Assembly: GCA_028712365.1 (NCBI GenBank)
Contig: JAQTQE010000006.1
Coordinates: 1-64,000 of the forward strand
Reading direction: 5' to 3'
Length of the DNA: 64,000 bases
Origin: a bacterium
GTDB lineage: Bacteria; CAYTYR01; UBA6262
The notes beneath the pieces were generated by a model that saw nothing but the letters and a program-made list of their open reading frames with translations, did no database searches and was not told where the DNA came from. Positions 41,452 through 52,473 of the stretch are shown piece by piece. The position numbers and the translations under genes were made by a program. How positions within the stretch are numbered: position 1 is the stretch's first letter; each line of letters begins with the position of its first letter.

Positions 41452-41475
41452 TAGCCTTCAGCGCCTCCACTAGTA

Positions 41476-42195
41476 TTAGAAGCTAGTTCTTTTCGATCGT
41501 TCTCTATCCGCCAAAAATTCAGCCAGGGTGAATTCTAGCTTGCTATCTATATCCAGCGACCGCTCTACTGGCATTATATAAGCATAAGTGCTCTTTCCCA
41601 GAAAGGACTTATTCTGCCTGAGAGTAATCTCCCTAGTTAGATAAATAGCCCCGTTTATCCGATAAAAATCTGGTAAAATCTGCCGATTCTTGTGCAATTT
41701 TCCCTGGCCCAAGTACTCAGCTACTCTCAAATTATTACCTAACGAAACCGACCACCAAGGATGATGCTCACTGCGGCAAACGGATATCACCGCTTGCGCC
41801 TTCTCGCGGAAAAATAATTCTATTGCCAGATCAATATCCTTGCTCGTTCTCAAAGGTGAAGTCGGCTGTAGCAGCATCACTAAATCATATTTCTTTTCCT
41901 TACGGTTAATAAAATCCAAGGTATGTATCAGCACGTCAATGATATTACTTGCTGCTGTGGCCAGTCTCCGCGGGCGGAGAAAAGGAACATCAGCCCCGTA
42001 CTTTTGGGCAATATCCGCGATTTTTTTTTCATCCGTGCTTACCAGTACCTTATCCAGATACTTACTCTTAAGAGCCTGCGCGATCGTCCAGGATATCAAT
42101 GGTTTGCCACAAAAAGGCAAAATATTTTTGCCGGGCAAACCTTGGCTTCCCCCGCGTGCCGGTATTATAGCTATGATGGTTTTATCTCTGTACAC
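41476..42195 (-). CDS. legF: CMP-legionaminic acid synthetase-like cytidylyltransferase
   Basis: IIAIIPARGGSQGLPGKNILPFCGKPLISWTI, MLLQPTSPLR; adjacent to legG/legI homologues. Confidence 0.85.
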   Translation of the reverse strand: MYRDKTIIAIIPARGGSQGLPGKNILPFCGKPLISWTIAQALKSKYLDKVLVSTDEKKIADIAQKYGADVPFLRPRRLATAASNIIDVLIHTLDFINRKEKKYDLVMLLQPTSPLRTSKDIDLAIELFFREKAQAVISVCRSEHHPWWSVSLGNNLRVAEYLGQGKLHKNRQILPDFYRINGAIYLTREITLRQNKSFLGKSTYAYIMPVERSLDIDSKLEFTLAEFLADRERSKRTSF

Positions 42196-43363
42196 TACGG
42201 CCTCTTAAGTCGTAAAAAGATTTTTTCAAATCAAGCTTATCCCAATTCAAAGCGGCTAGAACGCGCATTATCTTATCGGCCGCGTAGCCCTGGCCATAGG
42301 GGTTTACCGTCTTTCGGCATCTTGCCTGAAAAGCAGGCGAAAACGCTTTTTTAAGCGCCGTCACTATATCTTTTTCTTCGGGCCGGCAATCAATAATGCT
42401 CTGGGCCTTTATTCTGCCCTTTTGCCGGTCGCCAATATTAACCGTAGGGATTTTCAAGGAAGGCGCCTCTATTATGCCGCTGCTGGAATTTCCTACCACT
42501 GCTTTTACCTGTTTTAAACTGGACAGATATCGTAATTGACCCAGGGAGGAGAAGGATTTGGCCCGACCCGGGTTATTCCTGACGTATTCTTCGATAAGTT
42601 TTATAATGACACGGCCATTGGTATCTGCGTTCGGCCTGGTGAAAATTATTTTGAGGTCCGGGAATTGATCAAGCGCTCGTAATAATTCCGCGCACTGGGC
42701 TCCCGCGCTGTCAGTTTCGAGGGTAACCGGATGAAAAGTTACCAGTACTGCCTGGTCACCCAGGCTGAAGTCCAGGGACTCTTCTAATTGCGTTCTTGTT
42801 AATAACTTCATTTTTTTTATATTGTCCAAGCCGATGGCTCCAACCATAAAAATCCTTTTGGGCTCTTCCCCCAGTTGAATCACCCTGCGGCGATACTCCT
42901 CTGTCGCCGTAAAATGCAGGAAGCTCATTTTGGTAATACTGTGACGGAAAGCCTCATCTATAGCACCGGCGCTTAATTCGCCGCCATATAAATGTACTAC
43001 CGGGATACGATTAACATAGGCCGCAGTAGCTGCACAAAAAATTTCAAAACGATCTCCCAGTATTACTACTGCATCTGGTTTCAACCGAGTCAGTACTTTG
43101 CCTAAGCCTGATAAGGCCAGACCCATTGAGTTTAGTACTCCCTGGGGTGTGTCAGAATCCAGTTTAAGGTCAACCTTTCCGCTAAGAGTGAAGCCATCCT
43201 GTTCAATTTCGCGGTAGGTCAGGCCGAATTCCCTTGAGAGGTGAGAACCGGTGACAACCAACTGCAGTTTAAACAGCCTATTATTCCTAAGCAACTTCAG
43301 CAAGGGATAAAAAAGACCATATTCCGCCCGGCTACCGGTAATAATGCAGATTTTTTTCTTCAT
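42182..43363 (-). CDS. legG: Hydrolysing UDP/GDP-sugar 2-epimerase (NeuC/LegG-like)
   Basis: ICIITGSRAEYGLFYPLLKLL, VILGDRFEIFCAATAAYVNRIPVVHLYGGE, VGNSSSGIIEAPSLKIPTVNIGDRQKGR. Confidence 0.9.
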   Translation of the reverse strand: MKKKICIITGSRAEYGLFYPLLKLLRNNRLFKLQLVVTGSHLSREFGLTYREIEQDGFTLSGKVDLKLDSDTPQGVLNSMGLALSGLGKVLTRLKPDAVVILGDRFEIFCAATAAYVNRIPVVHLYGGELSAGAIDEAFRHSITKMSFLHFTATEEYRRRVIQLGEEPKRIFMVGAIGLDNIKKMKLLTRTQLEESLDFSLGDQAVLVTFHPVTLETDSAGAQCAELLRALDQFPDLKIIFTRPNADTNGRVIIKLIEEYVRNNPGRAKSFSSLGQLRYLSSLKQVKAVVGNSSSGIIEAPSLKIPTVNIGDRQKGRIKAQSIIDCRPEEKDIVTALKKAFSPAFQARCRKTVNPYGQGYAADKIMRVLAALNWDKLDLKKSFYDLRGRSVQR

Positions 43364-44364
43364 ATACTTATCAACTCGTCTTTAGAGAATTTTTTACGGG
43401 CAAGTTTGCCTACGACCTTATCCCATAACATGGGTGACAATCCCGTGCCCGGCCGTTTAGTCGCCAGATTTTCCTCTGTAAACTGCTCACCTTGGTTTAT
43501 ATTCCTTACTGCCACGATGCTTTTTCTCACCACACGCATATTCCTGATTTCCGCTCTTGACGGTTTCTTGATCCCGTCTCCTAATGCTTTTTCTATATTC
43601 TTGATAGCTAAAACCATAGCTTTGAGTTCAGAAGGCTCTAACGATGCCCTTTGGTCAGGGCCCGGCATATTCCGGTCCAAAGTAAAGTGTTTTTCTACAA
43701 CTGTAGCCCCTAAAGCCACAGCCGCAATCGGGATCTCATATCCTAATGTATGATCAGAATAAACGATTTTCACTGCCAATTTCTGCCCTATCGTTAACAT
43801 TGCGCGTAGATTCACATCCTGGGCCAATGTGGGATACTCAGTGTGACAATGTAGGACAGTAATATTTTTCCGGTTTGTGCCGGCTTCAGTCAATACCTTC
43901 AAGGCCGCTGATATTTCCGTTAAGTCACTCATCCCCGTAGATAAGAACACTTGCTTCCGAAGTTTACCAATATCTCGCAATAACGGCAAATTGTTAATCT
44001 CTCCGGATGGTATTTTAATAATACCCATCTCGAGTCGCTGTAACGTTCTCAAACTCAATATATCAAAAGGGGACGACATGAACATGATGCCTTTGCGCCG
44101 GCAATAAGCAGCTAATTGCCCTTGTTCTATATCAGTAAGTTCCAGTTTCTTGAGCATTTCTTTCTGAGTTTGATTTGTGCTAGTTGTTTTACACTGGTAT
44201 TTTGCTTTAGGAGCATTGGCAATTGCCAGTTTTTCCGCGCAAAAACTCTGGAACTTAACTGCATCAGCCCCCGACCGAGCCGCGGCATCGATCATTTTTT
44301 TCGCTATTTTCACGGAACCATTATGATTTACCCCGGCTTCCGCGATGATAAACACTTTATTCAT
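43360..44364 (-). CDS. legI: N,N'-diacetyllegionaminate synthase-like (NeuB family)
   Basis: KVFIIAEAGVNHNGSVKIAKKMIDAAARSGADAVKFQSF, SGEINNLPLLRDI, SDHTLGYEIPIAAVALGATVVEKHFTLDRNMPGPDQ; start moved to MNKV at 44364. Confidence 0.9.
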   Translation of the reverse strand: MNKVFIIAEAGVNHNGSVKIAKKMIDAAARSGADAVKFQSFCAEKLAIANAPKAKYQCKTTSTNQTQKEMLKKLELTDIEQGQLAAYCRRKGIMFMSSPFDILSLRTLQRLEMGIIKIPSGEINNLPLLRDIGKLRKQVFLSTGMSDLTEISAALKVLTEAGTNRKNITVLHCHTEYPTLAQDVNLRAMLTIGQKLAVKIVYSDHTLGYEIPIAAVALGATVVEKHFTLDRNMPGPDQRASLEPSELKAMVLAIKNIEKALGDGIKKPSRAEIRNMRVVRKSIVAVRNINQGEQFTEENLATKRPGTGLSPMLWDKVVGKLARKKFSKDELISI

Positions 44365-45004
44365 TATCTTTTCTCTTTTTACAAGGATTACCCCAGGCCA
44401 CGATATGCGAACCAACATTTTTTGTAACCACGCTGCCTGCCCCGATCACGGTATGGTTCCCTATTTTTACGTTCTGGATAACAACCGTGCCGGAACCGAT
44501 ATGAGAATAATTACCTACGCTTACCCCGCCACTTAGCACCGCGCCTGGGGAAAGATGAGCGAAATCACCAATCTGACAATCATGTTCTACGATTGCGCCG
44601 GTATTAATTATGCAGTGTTGTCTGATCCGGGCCCCGGCATTTATTATTACTCCGGGAGCGATGTAATTGCCAGCGCCGAAAGAAGCCAATCGGGATACCA
44701 CTGCTTCAGGACTGATCAAATTAGGAAAAATATATCCGAGTTCACTGGCTTTTTTGAACAACTTAACGCGCACACTCGGGTCTCCGATGCTGCCAACAGC
44801 AATAAAGCAATATTTTATACCTGATCGGAAAAGACGAGATAGATCAATATCAGTTCCAATAACCGGAAAGCCGAAAATCTCTGATCCCTTTCTTTTCTTA
44901 AGATCAATTAAACCGGCTATTTCATATTTTCTAAGTTGCAGCAAGAGATCAATAATTACCCGGCAATGGCCACCTGACCCCAGTAGTAATATTTTTTGTT
45001 TCAT
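44357..45004 (-). CDS. NeuD/PglD/LegH-type sugar acetyltransferase
   Basis: ILLLGSGGHCRVIIDLLL plus hexapeptide repeats IRQHCIINTGAIVEHDCQIGDFAHLSPGAVLSGGV. Confidence 0.88.
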   Translation of the reverse strand: MKQKILLLGSGGHCRVIIDLLLQLRKYEIAGLIDLKKRKGSEIFGFPVIGTDIDLSRLFRSGIKYCFIAVGSIGDPSVRVKLFKKASELGYIFPNLISPEAVVSRLASFGAGNYIAPGVIINAGARIRQHCIINTGAIVEHDCQIGDFAHLSPGAVLSGGVSVGNYSHIGSGTVVIQNVKIGNHTVIGAGSVVTKNVGSHIVAWGNPCKKRKDNE

Positions 45005-45011
45005 CTGCTAA

Positions 45012-46070
45012 TTAAACCTCAAATTTCTTCAGGGTTTCCTGCAGAGCTTCGAACTGCCCCATATCCAGCCATGATTTTTCCGATACCGGATAAACACCGA
45101 CTTTTTCACCTTTTTTGAGATAATCATTGATCAAGTCCGTAATGTTATAAACACGGTTCTTGGGAATATCCGCTAGGACTCCAGGAGCCAAAACATACAT
45201 GCCTGTATTTACCAGGAAATCATATTCAGGTTTTTCCTGAATATTTTCCAGGACCCCGCCGTTTTGGATTTCGCATACACCGTAAGGTATTGTAAAGTTC
45301 TTCATGGAACTGACCAGAGTGATCTTGTTCTTCCGCTGGCGGTGAAATTTCAAGATATCAGCATAATCAGCTTCAATAAGAATATCGCAGTTACTGACAA
45401 AAAATGTCTTTCTGATCTTGTTTCTCAGCAAATTCAGACTTCCGGCAGTACCCAAAGGTTTGTTTTCCAAGACATAAGTGATCTTATATTTTTGGGCAAA
45501 ATCGCTAAAGTAAGCCTTAATTAAACTAGACTTGTAATTCAAGGAAAGATAAAAGTCCTTGCAACCGTAATCCAGGAACCTGTTCATAATTATCTCAATG
45601 ATCGGTTTATCGCCAATTGGCATTAGCGGCTTGGGTAGTATCTTAGTAAAAGGATGCAAACGCGCCCCTTCCCCCCCAGCCATGATTACCACCGGTAGTT
45701 TCAACGACCTGACGATTTTAGCCTTACTTTCAAACAGATCAATCCACCAGAGGCAGGAAATAATTTTTTTGTTTTTATCAACTATTGGCAAACACTCGAT
45801 CTTTTTTTGCAGCATTATTTTTTTTGCTTCTTCTATAGCAAAATCTTCTGGTAAGGTTATAGGATTACTGTTCATAACATCTAACAAGCTATCACTAAGA
45901 CTCTTTCCTTTAAGTATCCAGCGGCGTATATCACCATCAGTGGCAGTACCTAATAGCTTATTCACGTCATCCACGACCATAAGCGTTTTTTCTCCCATGG
46001 CGTCCATCTGCTTCAGGGCCTGCTTAACTGTGCTGCCGGGTTTGATCAACGCTTTTTTGATTCTTTCCAT
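45012..46070 (-). CDS. CBS-domain nucleotidyltransferase (PtmE-like GlcN-1-P guanylyltransferase)
   Basis: CBS pair followed by VVIMAGGEGARLHPFTKILPKPLMPIGDKPIIEI; start moved to MERIKKALIKPGSTV. Confidence 0.82.
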   Translation of the reverse strand: MERIKKALIKPGSTVKQALKQMDAMGEKTLMVVDDVNKLLGTATDGDIRRWILKGKSLSDSLLDVMNSNPITLPEDFAIEEAKKIMLQKKIECLPIVDKNKKIISCLWWIDLFESKAKIVRSLKLPVVIMAGGEGARLHPFTKILPKPLMPIGDKPIIEIIMNRFLDYGCKDFYLSLNYKSSLIKAYFSDFAQKYKITYVLENKPLGTAGSLNLLRNKIRKTFFVSNCDILIEADYADILKFHRQRKNKITLVSSMKNFTIPYGVCEIQNGGVLENIQEKPEYDFLVNTGMYVLAPGVLADIPKNRVYNITDLINDYLKKGEKVGVYPVSEKSWLDMGQFEALQETLKKFEV

Positions 46071-46074
46071 AAAA

Positions 46075-47259
46075 TTAATTCTTTCCGCCCAGGTTTTTAA
46101 TGACTGAGGCAATATATTCAACTTGTGCAGCCTTAAGATTCGTGCTGCAGGGAAGATTCAGGACCTGCTGCCAGTATCGAGGCGCGTTCTCTATTATATA
46201 ACTCTGGTTTCGACTATACGGTCGTTGCCGATGATTCAGTTGCCAAATCGGCCTGGTCTGTATACCTTTAGCCCGCAAGCGTTCCATTAATACGTCCTTA
46301 TCCATGCCGAATACTCTTTTATCAACCCGTAATGAATAGAACCAGTAATTGGGAATCGTTCCGACCGGGACCCCCAGGATCTCCACTCCGCTGACTTCTG
46401 CTAACAATTCCTTATATAACTTGTAATTGTCTTTCTTAGTCTTAATAAAACCAGGCAATTGTTCCAGTTGCGCCAAACCCAGGGCGGCCTGTAAATTAGT
46501 TAGTCTAAAATTGTAACCGATTTCATTGTGCACGTACCTGACCCCGTCATCCTTGGCCTGGGTGGTCAGGTATTTAGCCTTAGCGGCAAGCTTTGCCGAT
46601 GAGGTTACGATCATACCTCCGCCACCGGTAGTGATGATCTTATTGCCATTAAATGAATAAACACCAAAGTCGCCTATCGTCCCGGTATGGCGTTTCCGGT
46701 AACGGCCATGCAAAAAATAAGACCCTAGACTTTCCGTAGCGTCCTCTACTACTTTAAGCCGGTATTTTTTGGCTATCGCCATGATTAAAGCCATATCACA
46801 TGGATTGCCAAAAATATGCACAGGCACTACCGCTTTAATGATCTTACCACTTTTCTTATTCTTCAGGCCGGACCGGGTCATAACGCATTCCCGGCCGCAG
46901 AATTCCCGCAATTTAACCGCGTCCAGGTTCATGTAATCATCGCAATCCATAAAAACCGGATCGGCATAAAGATAGCGGACGGCATTTACGGGTGCAATAA
47001 AGGTCAACGTTGGAACAATTACCTCATCTCCGGGTCCGACCCCGCACAGTCTTAGAGCTACCTGTAGACCTGAAGTACCGTTGACGCAGGCAATAGCATT
47101 CTTAGCGCCGGTATAGGCGCCCACGGCCTGTTCAAATTTGTCCACAAATTTCCCGACCGATGACACCCAGCCAGTATCCAGACACTCGCGGACATATTTC
47201 CATTCATTGCCATTCAAATATGGGATAGATAAAGATATATCTTTTGCCGCTTTAGACAT
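46075..47259 (-). CDS. legC: LegC-family PLP aminotransferase
   Basis: SLSIPYLNGNEWKYVRECLDTGWVSSVGKFVDKFE, EDATESLGSYF, YSFNGNKIITTGGGGM. Confidence 0.88.
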   Translation of the reverse strand: MSKAAKDISLSIPYLNGNEWKYVRECLDTGWVSSVGKFVDKFEQAVGAYTGAKNAIACVNGTSGLQVALRLCGVGPGDEVIVPTLTFIAPVNAVRYLYADPVFMDCDDYMNLDAVKLREFCGRECVMTRSGLKNKKSGKIIKAVVPVHIFGNPCDMALIMAIAKKYRLKVVEDATESLGSYFLHGRYRKRHTGTIGDFGVYSFNGNKIITTGGGGMIVTSSAKLAAKAKYLTTQAKDDGVRYVHNEIGYNFRLTNLQAALGLAQLEQLPGFIKTKKDNYKLYKELLAEVSGVEILGVPVGTIPNYWFYSLRVDKRVFGMDKDVLMERLRAKGIQTRPIWQLNHRQRPYSRNQSYIIENAPRYWQQVLNLPCSTNLKAAQVEYIASVIKNLGGKN

Positions 47260-48229
47260 TATAAATATCCGCCTTATAAAGGCTATTATTTTTTCGGAAC
47301 CATTTTATAGTTTGTTCCAGACCCTCTTTTAATGAATAGTGCGGTGTCCAATCGAGTAATTCCTTGGCTTTGGTCGTATCAGCCCACAATCTCTCTACTT
47401 CGCTTTTAACTGGTCTTTTTCTTTCTCTTTCCGTACTAATCCTGGCTTTCTTACCGATAATCTCGGCTATCATTCTCACTAGGTCGGCGATCGATATTTC
47501 AAAGCCTGACCCGATATTAATAACTTCACCTATAGCTTCCCTGGTTTCCGCTATTTTGATGAACCCCCCAACCGTATCTTTAACAAAAGTTAGGTCTCGG
47601 GTAGTGTCAACGGACCCCAGCTTAACTACGTTACTTTTCAGCAGTTGAGAGATGATTGTCGGGATAACCGCCCGGGCCGACTGTCTGGGACCAAAGGTAT
47701 TAAAAGGCCTGGCTACCGCTACAGGCAAACCAAATGACTTATAGAATGATAAAGCCAGATAATCTGCACCGGCTTTGGAAGCGGCATAAGGAGATTGCGG
47801 ATTGATAGGGTGTTTTTCGGAAATTGGTACAAATTGCGCTGTGCCATATGTTTCGCTAGTTGAAGTATGGACAATTTTTTTTATGTTTAGTTCTTTAGCT
47901 GCCTGTAATATATTGACTGTACCTTTGATATTTATATCAACATAAGAATCCGGCGCACTATAAGAATAAGGGATACCAATTAAAGCTGCCAGGTGAAAAA
48001 TAGTATCACATGAACTTATTGCCTTTTTGACGCAATGGTAGTCGGTAATATCACCAGTGATTATCTTGATTTGTTTTTTAACACTATTGTCGATAAAGTC
48101 AAGCCAACCCCAGCGGGAAAATGAATTATAATGGACAAAGGCCGTAACCTCATAACCGCGCTTCTCCAGCTCTTCCACAAGATGGCTGCCGATAAAGCCG
48201 CCCGCCCCTGTAACCAAAACTCTTTTCAT
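47252..48229 (-). CDS. legB: LegB-like NAD-dependent 4,6-dehydratase
   Basis: KRVLVTGAGGFIGSHLVEELEKRGYEVTAFVHYNSFSRWGWLD (Y/FNSFxxWGWLD characteristic of LegB/PglF-like GDP-GlcNAc dehydratases), TSTSETYGTA. Confidence 0.88.
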   Translation of the reverse strand: MKRVLVTGAGGFIGSHLVEELEKRGYEVTAFVHYNSFSRWGWLDFIDNSVKKQIKIITGDITDYHCVKKAISSCDTIFHLAALIGIPYSYSAPDSYVDINIKGTVNILQAAKELNIKKIVHTSTSETYGTAQFVPISEKHPINPQSPYAASKAGADYLALSFYKSFGLPVAVARPFNTFGPRQSARAVIPTIISQLLKSNVVKLGSVDTTRDLTFVKDTVGGFIKIAETREAIGEVINIGSGFEISIADLVRMIAEIIGKKARISTERERKRPVKSEVERLWADTTKAKELLDWTPHYSLKEGLEQTIKWFRKNNSLYKADIYNV

Positions 48230-48251
48230 ATAAAGACACTGCCTTTCCTAG

Positions 48252-49791
<1,540 letters not shown>

Positions 49792-49792
49792 A

Positions 49793-51052
49793 TTATTCCC
49801 TGCTGTTCGTTATATATTCATACCCTATGGCTATTAGTATGCCCAGCAAAATGCCTACTAAGCCGCCAACAAAAGTGTTTCTTCTTACTCTGGGACTTAC
49901 CGGGTAAGGTGAAGCGTAACCGGGTCGGACGATCTTTACCAATCCCGAGTCCTTGGTCCCAATAATACTCAGTTCATCATTCTTCTGCGAGACCAGCTTA
50001 TAGGTATCCTGAGCCAGATTAACTTCCCTTGTTAGAATCGTCTGCGCCATTTTTTTCTTGGTAAATTCCTTATTAGCGATAGTTAGTTCCTTATTCAAGT
50101 CTTTTAGACTATTCTGTAAATCGATTAATTTTGTTTTATTATTGTTAAGGCGCAAAGTAACATCTACTTTGCGCCGCATAAGATCCATATATATCGGATT
50201 CAGTTCTTCATTACTTACTTTAAGGCTGTTTAGTTTTACCGCTTGTTCTCTGGTAATATCTTTACTTAATTGCTGCAGGAACTGGTCATCAGTTATACTC
50301 TTATTGGTAACCAACTTTGGTTGCTGCTCCTGCATTTGCACATTAACCTGTTTCAGAAAATCAGTTTCCTCTGAGATAGTTCCTATGAGAAATCTTATAC
50401 CATCTTCGGCATCAACGATCTGTGAAGTAAGAGAATGCACCTTACCTTCCCAAACACCCAGATTACTGGAGGTATTAAAATCCTTTAGCTTCTCCTCTGA
50501 ATTTTCCAGGTTGCTTTTCCAGGTCTTTAGTTTATCGACAAACAACTGCTGAGTTTGTTGCGTATCATTTAGCTTTCCCGTTTCCTTGATAAAATAATCA
50601 GCCATGGTATTGGCAATTTTTATAGCTTTATCCCGAGAGGGATAACGGATTATCAATTCAATTAGTGAGGTATTGGGAATTTCATGTAATTTAACCAGAT
50701 TGATCAAATCTTCTGCAGATAAATCGTCGAATGAAGGATCCTCTTTTCTTAACTCCTCTACTACCTGGTCTCCCAAGAAAGGATTTTTTAGTAATTCTAA
50801 ATAAGTAGACACACTAAGATCAGGAAGAGGAGCAGTTTCTATTCTACCAGTAAGATCTGCTTTAATGCTCGGTTTAGTAGCCACCATGAAAACTACTCCC
50901 GCCTCGTACAGCTTAGGAGCACGCAGATTTATTATGAGCGTTATAATGATAGTAGCTATACTAACAAGTATAACAGTTCTTTTTCGTTTTCCTATGATCT
51001 GTATGTATTTATACAAATCTATTTCGAGCTCATCATTGTTTTGAAAAGGCAT
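49793..51052 (-). CDS. Wzz/GumC-type chain-length determinant protein
   Basis: EIDLYKYIQIIGKRKRTVILVSIATIIITLI, long coiled coil, C-terminal VRPGYASPYPVSPRVRRNTFVGGLVGILLGILIAI; ATG 51052 with AGGAGG upstream (track uses TTG 51055). Confidence 0.9.
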   Translation of the reverse strand: MPFQNNDELEIDLYKYIQIIGKRKRTVILVSIATIIITLIINLRAPKLYEAGVVFMVATKPSIKADLTGRIETAPLPDLSVSTYLELLKNPFLGDQVVEELRKEDPSFDDLSAEDLINLVKLHEIPNTSLIELIIRYPSRDKAIKIANTMADYFIKETGKLNDTQQTQQLFVDKLKTWKSNLENSEEKLKDFNTSSNLGVWEGKVHSLTSQIVDAEDGIRFLIGTISEETDFLKQVNVQMQEQQPKLVTNKSITDDQFLQQLSKDITREQAVKLNSLKVSNEELNPIYMDLMRRKVDVTLRLNNNKTKLIDLQNSLKDLNKELTIANKEFTKKKMAQTILTREVNLAQDTYKLVSQKNDELSIIGTKDSGLVKIVRPGYASPYPVSPRVRRNTFVGGLVGILLGILIAIGYEYITNSRE

Positions 51053-51073
51053 CAAGCTCCTCCTTCAAACTAC

Positions 51074-51088
51074 GTTCAAATTATGAAC
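51074..51088. promoter_or_regulatory. Putative operator: inverted repeat GTTCA-N5-TGAAC immediately downstream of -10
   Basis: gttcaaattatgaac on + strand; expected transcription start lies inside it. Confidence 0.5.
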
Positions 51089-51118
51089 ATTATAACCTAG
51101 AATGGTGCCAATTGTCAA
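51089..51118 (-). promoter_or_regulatory. Sigma70-type promoter: TTGACA (51113-51118), 18 bp spacer, TATAAT (51089-51094)
   Basis: Minus strand reads TTGACAATTGGCACCATTCTAGGTTATAATG; both hexamers match consensus exactly; -35 overlaps rfbH stop codon TGA (51115-51117). Confidence 0.8.
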
Positions 51119-52473
51119 TATTTCTCCATAAATTCAGTTACCGTATTGGTTATATACGCCAGTTTTTCTGTGGTTATGCCGGGATAGACCCCGATCCAGA
51201 ATAAGTTATTCATCACCAGGTTGGTATTATCAAGTTTCCTCACTACCCTGTATTTCATGCCTTGATAGGCTGGCTGTTTGGTCAAATTCCCGCCAAAAAG
51301 CATCCGGGTGGCAATCCTGTTCTCCTCGAGATGATTGACTATATCAGCCCGGGTGAATGGCGCTTGCTCTTTTACCATGACCGGGAAGCCAAACCAACTC
51401 GGCTCAGAGTGACTGGACGGCCGCGGCAAGATAAAATAAGGTTCGTACTTTTTAAACAGCTTGGACAGGAAAGCGAAATTATGCTGCCGAGCCTTAATAA
51501 ATGCCGGCAGTTTTTCCAGCTGGGCCACTCCGATAGCCGCCTGCATATCAGTCACTTTCAGGTTATACCCGATATGAGAATACGTGTATTTATGGTCATA
51601 CCCGAACGGCATTTTACCCACCTGCCAGGAAAACCGCCGCTGGCAGGTGTCATCATGGCCCGGTTCGCACCAGCAATCCCGGCCCCAATCCCGGAATGAC
51701 AGGATCAGACGCCTTAACAATGGATCATTAGTAGCCAGCGCCCCGCCCTCTCCCATGGTTATATGATGGGCCGGATAAAAACTGAACGTCGCTATCTGGC
51801 CAAAAGTACCGGTGAACTTCCCTTTATATCTCGAACCCAGGGCGTCGCAATTATCTTCTACGAACCACAGTTTATGTTTCCTGGCAAACCGGGAAATTGC
51901 TTCAAGATTAACCGGATTGCCCAGGGTATGCGGCACAAAAATGGCCTTGGTTTTTTTAGTCAATGCTTTAGCTAAGAGCTCGGTCCGGATATTATAGGTC
52001 CCCAGCTCAATATCGATAAACACCGGCACCAAATTATTTTGGATGATCGGGTTTAAAGTAGTGGGAAAACCGCAGGCGGTAGTGATCACTTCATCCCCGG
52101 GTCTAAGCCGCTTTTCCTTCAGTAAAGGAGATGTTAACGCGGAAATCGCCAATAAATTGGCCGAAGAGCCGGAATTGGTCAATAAAGTATATTTCACTTT
52201 AAGGAAATCAGCCAGCTTTTGTTCAAATTCCTGGGCATACCTGCCCGCCGTCAGCCAGAAATCAAGGGACGCGTCAATCAGGTTGATCATTTCTTTATCA
52301 TCATAGATCCGGCCAGCATAATTGATCAGGGTTTTACCTGGTACGAATTTCTCCCGGTTTTTACCGGCTTGGTGAAAAGCTTTAATTTTTTTTAATATGT
52401 TATTTCTTATTTTATTTTCAGCGGCGCTGGTCAATGGCCTGTTCCCCTCTTTTAAGTTATGGCTATTTCCCAA
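51115..52473 (-). CDS. rfbH: RfbH-like CDP-6-deoxy-L-threo-D-glycero-4-hexulose-3-dehydrase
   Basis: INYAGRIYDDKEMINLIDASLDFWLTAGRYAQEFEQKLADFLKVKYTLLTNSGSSANLLA; His replaces PLP Lys in SFYPAHHITMGEGGAL, diagnostic of E1. Confidence 0.93.
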   Translation of the reverse strand: MGNSHNLKEGNRPLTSAAENKIRNNILKKIKAFHQAGKNREKFVPGKTLINYAGRIYDDKEMINLIDASLDFWLTAGRYAQEFEQKLADFLKVKYTLLTNSGSSANLLAISALTSPLLKEKRLRPGDEVITTACGFPTTLNPIIQNNLVPVFIDIELGTYNIRTELLAKALTKKTKAIFVPHTLGNPVNLEAISRFARKHKLWFVEDNCDALGSRYKGKFTGTFGQIATFSFYPAHHITMGEGGALATNDPLLRRLILSFRDWGRDCWCEPGHDDTCQRRFSWQVGKMPFGYDHKYTYSHIGYNLKVTDMQAAIGVAQLEKLPAFIKARQHNFAFLSKLFKKYEPYFILPRPSSHSEPSWFGFPVMVKEQAPFTRADIVNHLEENRIATRMLFGGNLTKQPAYQGMKYRVVRKLDNTNLVMNNLFWIGVYPGITTEKLAYITNTVTEFMEKY

